Shown: positions 7,402 to 13,806 of the stretch, piece by piece
How positions within the stretch are numbered: the stretch's first letter is position 1
Layout: each line of letters opens with the position of its first letter
DNA from: an uncultured Chloroflexota bacterium
GTDB taxonomy: Bacteria; Chloroflexota; Dehalococcoidia; UBA3495
DNA length: 15,422 nt
NCBI GenBank assembly: GCA_913052545.1
Contig: CAJXEF010000030.1
Location: 1-15,422, forward strand
Direction of reading: 5' to 3'
The notes under the pieces: generated by a model
Database searches by the model: none
What the model was told of the DNA's origin: nothing
What the model saw: the letters and a program-made list of their open reading frames with translations, nothing else
Position numbers and translations under genes: made by a program

Positions 7402-8709
7402 TTGTCTTTTATAAACCGCCCCATCAAAACTCCTTTTTTCTACGGTTGGTTAATCCTGGGAGTCGTAGCGACAGGAGCTTTTGTAGCCACTAGTATTGCA
7501 GGGGTTGTACTAGGAGGTATCCAGTATTTTATATTCGAAGATACTGGATGGAATCGCAGCAGTATCGGAGTTGCTGCTGCCGCGGGAGTCTGGTGTTCAG
7601 GGGTAGTAGCTCCATTCGCCGGCAGACTGACTGACAAATATGGTCCTAGGACCTTGATGCCTCTCGGAGCAATATACCTAGGGATCACTTTATTAGGACT
7701 AGGATGGTTCCACTCACTTAAATATTTCTATTTCGCTACCATAACAGCCCGAGCAATTAGCCAACCAATATTAATCGGGGTGGTCCCACGTACTATAGCC
7801 GTCAATTTTTTCCTTAAAAGAAGAAACACGGCTCTAGCACTCACAGGGATGTTCCGACCAATAAGCGGCTCAATTATAGTTCAAATCGTCGCTTTATTTG
7901 CCTCCACATATGGCTGGCGCACCGCCTTTAGTTTTTTAGGAATATTTAGCTTAATCCTTAGCATACCTTTGACAACAATAATAAGACGAAGGCCAGAAGA
8001 CATTGGGCTATTGCCTGACGGTGCTAATCATGAAATTGCTAACCCTAATGAAAATCAGTTTCCAAAATCATCCGGAGATGAACCCGAAAGATCTGAAGTC
8101 ACTAATTACGAGAACGCCAGTTGGAATGCCCGCGAAGTTTTAAGAACACCAACCTTTTGGTTAGTTGCTCTAACCACTATGTTCAGCATTACCGGTAGCT
8201 CAGCGATTGGTTTTAGCATGGTGCCATACCTAGCAGAGCAGTCCAATCTGCCCGCAACAGCAGCGGTTGGTGTTCTCAGTCTAAGTACGTTCTTATCATT
8301 ATCCAATCTAGGCTGGGGATACGTGGCAGATAAGATCTCTCCCCGTTGGTCAATGGTCATAGCGTTGACTGGCTCTGGAGGTGTGATACTTTATCTATTT
8401 TTAGTAAATTCAATAGTATCCGCATATGTCTTCGGATTATGCTGGGGCATAATCCACAGTTCCCTAGAAGTGATTGTATATATGATATTAGCCCAATATT
8501 TTGGCCGAGCTTCGTACGGGGTAATAGCCGGATCCCTAAGGCCTTTTGAAGCTGCAGGACTAGGATTGGGGCAAATCTTAGGACCTTTAATGTACGACCT
8601 TTTAGGGAATTACAGCAGTATGATCATCATGTCTAGCGGCCTCCAGTTGATCGCTGCATTTTTGATTTTTCTAGCCCATCCTCCCCAAAGGATGCTCATC
8701 AGTAAATAA
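7402..8709 (+). CDS. MFS transporter, monocarboxylate/oxalate-formate antiporter type
   Basis: Major facilitator superfamily permease of 435 residues with about 12 predicted membrane helices in two halves, separated by a hydrophilic loop at about 200-245. The opening PFFYGWLILGVVATG, the first-half motif A GRLTDKYGPR (74-83), GWRTAFSFLG near 173-182 and the RRRPEDIGLLPDG string at the end of the first half resemble MCT/OFA-type transporters of monocarboxylates. Uptake or exchange of a small organic acid is the likely role, which would suit the catabolic neighbours, but the substrate cannot be assigned. The only usable start is TTG at 7402; no in-frame ATG lies nearby and the ribosome site is weak (GGGA at 7384-7387, 14 bases upstream). 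It lies 17 bases after the GNAT gene, so they probably share an mRNA. It is convergent with the NIPSNAP gene, with 53 bases between stops and no evident terminator. Confidence 0.92.
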   Translation: MSFINRPIKTPFFYGWLILGVVATGAFVATSIAGVVLGGIQYFIFEDTGWNRSSIGVAAAAGVWCSGVVAPFAGRLTDKYGPRTLMPLGAIYLGITLLGLGWFHSLKYFYFATITARAISQPILIGVVPRTIAVNFFLKRRNTALALTGMFRPISGSIIVQIVALFASTYGWRTAFSFLGIFSLILSIPLTTIIRRRPEDIGLLPDGANHEIANPNENQFPKSSGDEPERSEVTNYENASWNAREVLRTPTFWLVALTTMFSITGSSAIGFSMVPYLAEQSNLPATAAVGVLSLSTFLSLSNLGWGYVADKISPRWSMVIALTGSGGVILYLFLVNSIVSAYVFGLCWGIIHSSLEVIVYMILAQYFGRASYGVIAGSLRPFEAAGLGLGQILGPLMYDLLGNYSSMIIMSSGLQLIAAFLIFLAHPPQRMLISK

Positions 8710-8762
8710 CTAACCTTCTTTGAATGCAACTTAAAAATACGGATAGCAAAATCCAAATAGTA

Positions 8763-9062
8763 TTAAGTAGCTATCACGGAATCGATAACCCTCACTTCTA
8801 TTTTAGCTATATGGCTCGTGGGTTGATCGGCTAGAGCAATTCTCTCTGGCGATGCAAAATATTCGGCTTCTTTGGATTGAATTTCCAAAGCATCGGTAAA
8901 TTGGCGTATCCATATAAATTCCGTCCGGTCCGCGTTAACCCAGGTGCTTTGAACTGGAATAGACAGCCGATCATGCAGAGGTCTTATGTGTTCATTAAAT
9001 AAATTGATCCAGGAGTCCATCATCCCGCGATTGATAGTATAAATGCGTAACTGATATACCAT
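8763..9062 (-). CDS. NIPSNAP family protein
   Basis: Small 99-residue protein with the dimeric alpha/beta ferredoxin-like fold of NIPSNAP proteins. It begins MVYQLRIYTINRGMMDSW, followed by a WINLFNEHIRPLHDRL helix and the strand pair TWVNADRTEFIWIRQF. The C-terminus, from PERIALADQ to IEVRVID, also fits. The molecular function of the family is not established; members often sit beside catabolic enzymes. The frame is open ten codons further upstream, but the ATG at 9062-9060 is the right start because GGGAGGAAG lies six bases before it and the protein then begins as the family does. It follows the enolase-superfamily gene by 49 bases and is probably the last gene of that operon. The length is normal for a single-domain member. 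Confidence 0.85.
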   Translation of the reverse strand: MVYQLRIYTINRGMMDSWINLFNEHIRPLHDRLSIPVQSTWVNADRTEFIWIRQFTDALEIQSKEAEYFASPERIALADQPTSHIAKIEVRVIDSVIAT

Positions 9063-9068
9063 GTACTT

Positions 9069-9074
9069 CCTCCC
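9069..9074 (-). promoter_or_regulatory. Strong ribosome binding site deciding the NIPSNAP start
   Basis: On the minus strand, GGGAGG (9074-9069) lies six bases upstream of the ATG at 9062. It excludes the upstream in-frame start at 9092, which would put the ribosome site inside the gene. Confidence 0.8.
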
Positions 9075-9111
9075 ATAACCCAATAGGTACAAACTTTTTA
9101 TCGGCTGAAAT

Positions 9112-10197
9112 CTAATTAACCTGATATTTCTTAATTACATCTTGATCAAATTTCAAGCCCAAGCCCGGCTTATCTGGTACTACGATCTCACCGTTTTCAA
9201 TTTTTGGGGTCTCTTCAAACAGTCTCAAGGTCCAAGGCATATATTCAACGGTTAAACCATTCGGTATAGCAGCAATATTATGAACTTGGATTTCTGGAAT
9301 CAAGTGACTTACTACCGGAATATTAAAGGCCTCTGCCATACCTGCAACTTTTCTAAATTGTGTAATACCACCTACCCGGAGAAGATCTATCATTACTATG
9401 TCAACCGATCTGGCCTCTAGCATGTGTCTAAAAGGCCGAATTCCGTAGACATATTCTCCTGCGGCAATAGGGGTGTTCAAAGAATCTGCCACGCGGGCAA
9501 GTCCTTGATAATCATCCCTGGCAACTACGTCTTCCAACCAAAAAAGATGATACTGTTCGACTCGTTGCCCAATATCGATAGCTTGATTAACATTCCAAAG
9601 CTGGTTTACATCGCACATCAAATCTATGTCATCACCAATAGCTTCCCGTAGGACCCTAATACGAGAGACTTCCTTTTCCGGGGTATCTTCCGCACCCATT
9701 TGAGTCTTCATTTGTTTAAACCCTGACTCGACCAGTCTGGGCCCCGCTTCTGCTAAATATTCTAGGTTCATCGGTCGCATTAAAGCTCCACTCGCATATG
9801 TCGGAGCTCTATCCCGGTAACCTCCAAGCAAAGAGCAAACAGATTGTCCGAGTGCCTTACCTTTGATATCCCAAAGTGCCATATCTACAGCAGAAAGGGC
9901 TAAGGTGAAAATCCCTTCAGGGCCTGCAGAGCCCGAAATAAACTTCAATCTTTCTGAAATAGATTCAACTGGATGTGGATCTTCTCCAATAATTAAATTG
10001 CAAAGATCATCTACAGATTGCTTAAGAGCCTGGGTTAGAGCCCCCCCAAAAAAAGTAACGCCTATTCCCTGAATACCTTCATCAGTATCCAGTTCCAAAG
10101 TAACGAACTCCCTAGTACCCTCTTGAGGGATTCCCACTACCAACGGGTTATCCGCAGGGGTTTGGAGAACTCGGGTTGTAGCTTTGCTAATTTTCAT
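9112..10197 (-). CDS. Enolase-superfamily enzyme, mandelate racemase / sugar-acid dehydratase subgroup, KTQ variant
   Basis: Acts on a carboxylate substrate by abstracting the proton next to the carboxylate, with Mg2+ stabilising the enolate; family members are dehydratases, racemases and cycloisomerases. All 361 residues of a normal two-domain protein are present: N-terminal capping domain about 1-125, then the barrel. Likely metal ligands are D196 (MCDVNQ), E222 (WLED) and E248 (AAGEY). The D271-H298 pair (MIDLLRVGG and VSHLIPE) gives the His-Asp dyad of the mandelate racemase group, and E319 the late acid. The beta-2 motif reads K164-T-Q166, where KxK is usual, so the second Lys base is replaced; this argues for a dehydratase using the His base. 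The ATG at 10197 is preceded by AAGGAAC at good spacing. The ThDP subunit is 91 bases upstream and NIPSNAP 49 bases downstream, probably one operon. The coding strand contains a T7G7 run near codons 48-53. Confidence 0.93.
   Translation of the reverse strand: MKISKATTRVLQTPADNPLVVGIPQEGTREFVTLELDTDEGIQGIGVTFFGGALTQALKQSVDDLCNLIIGEDPHPVESISERLKFISGSAGPEGIFTLALSAVDMALWDIKGKALGQSVCSLLGGYRDRAPTYASGALMRPMNLEYLAEAGPRLVESGFKQMKTQMGAEDTPEKEVSRIRVLREAIGDDIDLMCDVNQLWNVNQAIDIGQRVEQYHLFWLEDVVARDDYQGLARVADSLNTPIAAGEYVYGIRPFRHMLEARSVDIVMIDLLRVGGITQFRKVAGMAEAFNIPVVSHLIPEIQVHNIAAIPNGLTVEYMPWTLRLFEETPKIENGEIVVPDKPGLGLKFDQDVIKKYQVN
10041..10054 (-). repeat. C7A7 homopolymer pair (T7G7 on the coding strand) in the enolase-superfamily gene
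   Basis: Seven Cs (10041-10047) are followed directly by seven As (10048-10054) on the plus strand. On the gene's strand this reads T7G7 and encodes part of GVTFFGGAL. The reading frame is intact as given. Confidence 0.9.
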
Positions 10198-10288
10198 GAC
10201 AAGTTCCTTTTTACCATGACCTTTCTTTTCCCGTAAGGTGTACGCTTGGGTTGATATTCCGACCTACATTTTTTGCACTACACTGGAA

Positions 10289-10891
10289 CTAACGTGATGA
10301 TCTGAATTCTTCTATTAACGTCTCAATTGCCTCAGGAGTCCGACGAGTAACCGGACCACTGGATGCTGCCCGTTCCTCAGAGTACCGGATGTTCGGGATT
10401 ATTTTACAAGCTACCAAGACCGGACCTTCCTCGTTCATAATATCTGAGACTTGGGTAGCAAAGTCTTCTAAATTATCGAATTGATGCGAATGTACATATC
10501 CGGCCGATCTCCCCATTTCGGCGTAGTCAGTAGTGCCGGCTCCCGGAACCTCTTGGCCTCCGGTAGTAGCGTACACTCCATTATCCATAACAAAATGATA
10601 AAAATTCTTAGGAGCCTTCGTTGCCGTGGTAACAAGAGCGCCTAAATTCATTAAAAGGCTACCGTCTCCATCAAATACTATAATCTTGGTCTCTGGCCGT
10701 GCTAGAGCCAATCCGAGTGCAAAGGAGCAAGTTTTTCCCATGGCGCCACTAGCTGGTACATCCCTATCAATATTATTGGAGACTTGAGACCAACCCACGT
10801 TGGCACGCATAGCAGGCACCACTATCGCATCACCCCGAAGATTCTCGATTAAACGCATCATCTCTATCTGATCGATCATATCGTCTCTCAC
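10289..10891 (-). CDS. ThDP-binding decarboxylase beta-type subunit (sulfopyruvate/phosphonopyruvate decarboxylase-like)
   Basis: C-terminal (PP) half of a thiamine diphosphate enzyme that decarboxylates a 2-oxo acid, as in sulfopyruvate decarboxylase ComE or phosphonopyruvate decarboxylase. At 200 residues it has the ThDP/Mg2+ motif from G75-D76-G77 to N104 (FDGDGSLLMN ... VMDNGVY) and the preceding ASGAMGKTCSFALGLALA (47-64) typical of this group. It lacks the N-terminal pyrimidine-binding domain, which is normally a separate alpha subunit encoded next door; none is seen within the window, so the partner must lie elsewhere, be different, or the protein acts otherwise. The start is uncertain: GTG at 10891 (AGAGGA five bases upstream) or ATG at 10879 (AGGTGAG upstream). 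The enolase-superfamily gene follows after 91 bases. The true substrate is unknown. Confidence 0.85.
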   Translation of the reverse strand: MRDDMIDQIEMMRLIENLRGDAIVVPAMRANVGWSQVSNNIDRDVPASGAMGKTCSFALGLALARPETKIIVFDGDGSLLMNLGALVTTATKAPKNFYHFVMDNGVYATTGGQEVPGAGTTDYAEMGRSAGYVHSHQFDNLEDFATQVSDIMNEEGPVLVACKIIPNIRYSEERAASSGPVTRRTPEAIETLIEEFRSSR

Positions 10892-10915
10892 CTAGTTCCT
10901 CTTTGAATGGTGGCA

Positions 10916-10924
10916 ATTCTACCA
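10916..10924 (-). promoter_or_regulatory. Possible extended -10 promoter for the ThDP subunit / enolase / NIPSNAP operon
   Basis: On the minus strand TGGTAGAAT (10924-10916) matches an extended -10 (TGnTATAAT, one mismatch), 24 bases upstream of the GTG at 10891. No good -35 is visible, as is common for extended -10 promoters. Confidence 0.3.
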
Positions 10925-11084
10925 TAACTATCTCTATCCGATTAATCCATTAATATCCAAGAAGCGCCATTTACCAATAACCTACTGGAGTCAAAGTCGG
11001 CAAGATGTAACATGATAAACAACAGCTAACTCACCCATTTCCTAGTGATGTTTTGGGATCCGTTACATGAATATAGAAAACAAC

Positions 11085-11127
11085 TTCGAGCTGATGGCTA
11101 AACATCGACACGGCGAAAGCGCTCGAA
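11085..11127. repeat. Inverted repeat, 7-bp arms with 29-base loop
   Basis: TTCGAGC (11085-11091) and GCTCGAA (11121-11127) are perfectly complementary. The arms are short and the loop is long, so this may be chance or part of a weakly structured transcript. Confidence 0.3.
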
Positions 11128-11190
11128 ATATAATTTAACTGACCGTTAAGCAAAAGGGCCAAAGTCTTTTCGAATATCCTAACCCTAAGG

Positions 11191-11901
11191 TCAATCCATC
11201 AAGAACCGCTTAAAAGATTCTGCATAGGTAAATCCTACTTTTTGACCGATTCGATATCTCCAATCAATTAACTGTTTACCCACATCCTCGTCCGCAATCT
11301 GGCTGGAATGAGACTTTAAGGCAGATACGGCAATTTCAATACAATCAGTAACATCAACGAATTTGTCATCATCATCATGTCCCATTATCCAAACCTCAGA
11401 CACTTTATGGGGCTCGAGACCTTCTTCTAACAGTTCCGGATAAGTCAAACGGTCTCTAGCTGAAGGGAACACGGCCGACAGAGTGGCCTCCCCCGATGCT
11501 AGATGATCCGGGTGCCCGAAGTAACTACTACCGTCCAACCGGCGTACAGGGCTTAGACAAATTAAAATGTCAGGTTTATAGAACCTTATTTGTCTAACGA
11601 TGTCACGCCTAAGGTCTAAACTCGGTTCCAACATAGAATCCTCATAATCCAGAAACACAACTTTATGCAACCCTAACAATTTCCCGGCATCTAATTGCTC
11701 TTTTTTCCGAATAATAACCAATTCCTCACTGGTTAGGTCGGGATTTTCCGTACCTTTACTCCCATCTGTACATAAGACATAAACTACTTCCCATCCACTG
11801 TTGCACCACTGGGCAACAGTACCTGCACAACCCCATTCCGCATCATCCGCATGAGCTACAACCACCATAGCTCTCTTGCAATCTGTATCCACACCTGTCA
11901 T
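11191..11901 (-). CDS. PIG-L (LmbE-like) family zinc deacetylase
   Basis: Metal-dependent N-deacetylase of the PIG-L/LmbE family, which removes acetyl from GlcNAc-type conjugates (MshB, BshB, GlcNAc-PI and antibiotic precursors). With the start at 11901 the protein has 236 residues. Zinc motif 1 is AHADDAE at 16-22 (usual AHPDD; the Pro is Ala here). The second ligand site is GHPDH near 122-126, within SYFGHPDHLASGEA. The frame also opens at an ATG nine bases upstream (11910-11908), but the strong AAGGAGA abuts that ATG directly and sits nine bases before the ATG at 11901, so the second start is preferred. It follows the small membrane protein by 73 bases and may share its mRNA. The real substrate is unknown; a bacillithiol/mycothiol-type thiol, a sugar conjugate or another amide are all possible. 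Confidence 0.9.
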   Translation of the reverse strand: MTGVDTDCKRAMVVVAHADDAEWGCAGTVAQWCNSGWEVVYVLCTDGSKGTENPDLTSEELVIIRKKEQLDAGKLLGLHKVVFLDYEDSMLEPSLDLRRDIVRQIRFYKPDILICLSPVRRLDGSSYFGHPDHLASGEATLSAVFPSARDRLTYPELLEEGLEPHKVSEVWIMGHDDDDKFVDVTDCIEIAVSALKSHSSQIADEDVGKQLIDWRYRIGQKVGFTYAESFKRFLMD

Positions 11902-11910
11902 CGACAGCAT

Positions 11911-11917
11911 TCTCCTT
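11911..11917 (-). promoter_or_regulatory. Ribosome binding site upstream of the PIG-L gene
   Basis: AAGGAGA (11917-11911, minus strand) is a near-consensus site. It touches the ATG at 11910 and is nine bases from the ATG at 11901, which makes the downstream start more likely. Confidence 0.7.
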
Positions 11918-11974
11918 TTTAAAGTTACATTTAGAATTTAGTAGCCAACAACCTATAGATTTGGAAGTTGATCA

Positions 11975-12388
11975 CTATTTTTGTCCGGTCCGTTTACGTC
12001 GCTTCCCTCTTGTTCTCGCACGGCTTGGAGTTTGACTAGCGGTAGATTGATTTTGCCTGTTAGCCCCATTAACCAAAGTCGCACGCAAGTAAGTACGATA
12101 TCGGATCCAATGAAACTGAGTGAATAAAGTCAACAAGACACCGGGAATTATTAAGACTATTACCAACTCATATAATCGCCCCAATTTAACAAGCTGCTCC
12201 CATATGATCCAATAAGTCCCAACAATTAACATAGCCCAGGCAACAGCGCCGGAGATCAATCCGTTATGCCAAGGCGAGCGAATGATCAGAACAGCCCAAA
12301 GTGGCCAAAATATCACGGTGGGAAATATAAACCAATCCTGATAATACCATGGCTTTAATTCTTCTGGTGGAGGAGTCGGATCTACCAT
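11975..12388 (-). CDS. Small membrane protein with three predicted helices
   Basis: I do not recognise a named family. The 137-residue protein starts MVDPTPPPEELKPWYYQDWF, a Pro-rich amphipathic lead with the PWYxxxWF pattern seen before the first helix of many short bacterial membrane proteins. Predicted helices lie at about 19-37, 43-64 and 72-93, followed by a polar, strongly basic cytoplasmic tail (RARTRGKRRKRTGQK near the end). The frame is open 32 codons upstream to a TTG at 12484, but that extension has no ribosome site. The ATG at 12388 has AAAGGG ten bases before it and a TACAAT box at 12413-12408, so I chose 12388. It is divergent from the cyclase gene. The role is unknown; the basic tail would sit in the cytoplasm by the positive-inside rule. 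Confidence 0.65.
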   Translation of the reverse strand: MVDPTPPPEELKPWYYQDWFIFPTVIFWPLWAVLIIRSPWHNGLISGAVAWAMLIVGTYWIIWEQLVKLGRLYELVIVLIIPGVLLTLFTQFHWIRYRTYLRATLVNGANRQNQSTASQTPSRARTRGKRRKRTGQK

Positions 12389-12567
12389 GCCTAACGAACC
12401 CTTTGGTATTGTAGATTCACGATTCCTAAAAACAGGGTCATCTACAAAATTAAATAAGAATGAACATAGGTAACCATCGAGCAATCTTATGTCTTAAGTT
12501 TAACACTCACTTTTCCGAGGGAAAAGTAAACCTTCCGGCAAGTACCCTTAGTCTATAAATTAGTGCA

Positions 12568-12588
12568 TTAAAATAGATGTTAAAATAG
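12568..12588. repeat. Two direct TTAAAATAG repeats upstream of the cyclase gene
   Basis: TTAAAATAG occurs at 12568-12576 and again at 12580-12588, a 12-base period. The second copy overlaps the probable extended -10 of the cyclase promoter, so the pair could be a duplicated promoter element or a regulator site. Confidence 0.55.
12578..12586 (+). promoter_or_regulatory. Possible extended -10 promoter of the cyclase gene
   Basis: TGTTAAAAT (12578-12586) matches TGnTATAAT with one mismatch. Transcription would start near 12593, leaving a leader of about 23 bases before the TTG at 12616. No clear -35 is seen. Confidence 0.4.
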
Positions 12589-12615
12589 GGCACACATCTG
12601 TTATCACAAAATGCC

Positions 12616-13356
12616 TTGACTGAATTACGAAAAAACATCAGCGATCCAGTTTTCGACCTATTACGTTACTCACATTTGATCGATTTGAGTCACGTCATTG
12701 ACCTAGATATGCCCCGTTGGCCGGGCGATCCACCAACAGAATTTACCACCATTGCCGATGGAGAGATCGACAGTTTTTACCTTAGGAAGATTTCCATTGG
12801 GGAACACACCGGTACGCATATAACCGCTCCAATCACCTTTCATCCCAGTGGTAGGTCTATAGATGAATTGCCTGCGGAATCACTCATTGCTCCGGGAATA
12901 ACAGTAGACATTAGACGTAAAACTTCCTCTAACCCTGACTACAGGATATCCATCTCGGATTTGGTTAACTGGGAACGAAAATACGGACCCATCTCTGAAG
13001 GTTGTATAGTATTAGCACTTACCGGCTGGAGCCAAAAATGGAACAATCCAGAGAAATATCTCGGACAAAATGCCAAGAGGCAACTTCATTTCCCCGGGTT
13101 TAGCTTAGAAGCAACGCATTTTTTATTGGATAGCCGCAAGATTCACGGGTTAGGGATCGATACCCACGGTATCGATCCTGGTGAAGATAACACGTTCAGT
13201 GTCAGCAAGCTCATGCTAGAAGAACCACGCATAGTACTTGCCAATTTGACCAATTTACATCAACTCCCACCAACTGGATTCACATTAATCATTGGAACCT
13301 TAAAATTGAGGGGAGGAAGTGGCTCGCCTGCAGCAGTACTAGCTCTGATACACTAG
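12616..13356 (+). CDS. Cyclase-family (kynurenine formamidase-like) metal hydrolase with altered HxGTHxD motif
   Basis: Member of the cyclase / arylformamidase-like family (Pfam cyclase, PF04199), metal-dependent hydrolases of formamides, lactams and related bonds. The 246-residue protein begins its core at HLIDLSHVIDLDMPRWPGDPP (20-40). The family motif HxGTHxDAPxH appears as H64-T-G-T-H68-I-T70-A-P-I-T74, so the usual metal-binding Asp is Thr and the following His is Thr. The later GLGIDTHGIDPGEDNTF (178-194), fitting the family's conserved second half, is intact. It may bind metal differently or have lost hydrolase activity. The start is TTG at 12616; no Shine-Dalgarno is visible. A two-codon frame ATG-CCT-TGA (12611-12619) ends on that TTG. 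The gene converges with the GlcG-like gene, their stops sharing CTAG. Confidence 0.87.
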   Translation: MTELRKNISDPVFDLLRYSHLIDLSHVIDLDMPRWPGDPPTEFTTIADGEIDSFYLRKISIGEHTGTHITAPITFHPSGRSIDELPAESLIAPGITVDIRRKTSSNPDYRISISDLVNWERKYGPISEGCIVLALTGWSQKWNNPEKYLGQNAKRQLHFPGFSLEATHFLLDSRKIHGLGIDTHGIDPGEDNTFSVSKLMLEEPRIVLANLTNLHQLPPTGFTLIIGTLKLRGGSGSPAAVLALIH

Positions 13357-13748
13357 AGTTTGGCCAGTCCAGCTTTAGCACAATCTTCATCCTGTTGACT
13401 CGTACCACCCCCGACTCCACAGGCTCCTTCAATTACACCATTTCTGATAATCGGAACTGCGCCCTGACCCATTATCATGTGACCCCCTTCAGCTGCCGCA
13501 ATTCCTCGAGGGGTTGGCTGATCCGCTCGTTCGGTTAATTCTCCACTTGGCCTACCAAAAGCCGCAGAGGCCACGGCCTTTCCCTGGGAACCATACGCAC
13601 TGGCCCATATAGCATTATCCATTCTGCTCAGCGCAATTAACCTGCCGCCAGCATCACAAACTGCTGCACTAACCTGGATATTAAATTCTGCTGCTTGAGC
13701 TAAAGCTCCTTGGATGATCCTATTTGCTTCTTCAAGAGTAATAGTCAT
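13353..13748 (-). CDS. GlcG/HbpS-like protein (heme-degrading domain family)
   Basis: Small 131-residue protein of the GlcG/HbpS family (PF03928). The core reads VSAAVCDAGGRLIALSRMDNA (26-45), with the GQGAVPIIRNG segment at about 94-104 and a C-terminal GVIEGACGVGGGTSQQDEDCA (104-123), all typical. HbpS in Streptomyces binds heme; GlcG lies in the glycolate operon with unknown function, and many homologues sit beside catabolic oxidoreductases, as here. The frame is also open from a GTG at 13757, but that leaves only two bases after AAAGGA, while the ATG at 13748 is eleven bases away; I chose the ATG. Its stop TAG (complement of 13353-13355) overlaps the cyclase stop. It is divergent from the LLM gene across a 172-base spacer. 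Confidence 0.88.
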   Translation of the reverse strand: MTITLEEANRIIQGALAQAAEFNIQVSAAVCDAGGRLIALSRMDNAIWASAYGSQGKAVASAAFGRPSGELTERADQPTPRGIAAAEGGHMIMGQGAVPIIRNGVIEGACGVGGGTSQQDEDCAKAGLAKL

Positions 13749-13806
13749 AAATTTCACAGTCCTTTCAAATCTGTTTATCGGAAATAACAGTGGTTGCCTA
13801 GGTATT

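Larger units (their letters stand above)
10892..11190. other. 299-bp spacer with no convincing gene
   Basis: Lies between the PIG-L gene and the ThDP-subunit gene, both minus strand, and too long for a simple operon gap. It holds the possible extended -10 listed separately and a stem TTCGAGC/GCTCGAA (11085-11091 with 11121-11127) with a 29-base loop. Two short open frames overlap that stem: a 23-codon plus-strand frame at 11067-11138 (begins MNIENNFELMAKHRHG) and a 43-codon minus-strand frame at 11162-11031 with TTG start (contains MFSHQLEVVFYIHVTDPK). Neither has a convincing ribosome site, and I recognise neither. No alpha-subunit remnant of the ThDP enzyme is visible. Confidence 0.5.

Noticed and set aside
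8710..8762. Bidirectional terminator between the MFS and NIPSNAP stops
   Set aside because: Only a 4-bp stem (GGAT/ATCC) is visible, too weak to call.
10041..10054. Frameshift in the enolase-superfamily gene at the T7G7 run
   Set aside because: The frame stays open and conserved motifs continue on both sides in one frame, so no frameshift is present.
10892..11190. Remnant of a ThDP alpha subunit upstream of the beta subunit
   Set aside because: Translations of the gap in the minus frames show no pyrimidine-domain motif, and the gap is shorter than such a gene.
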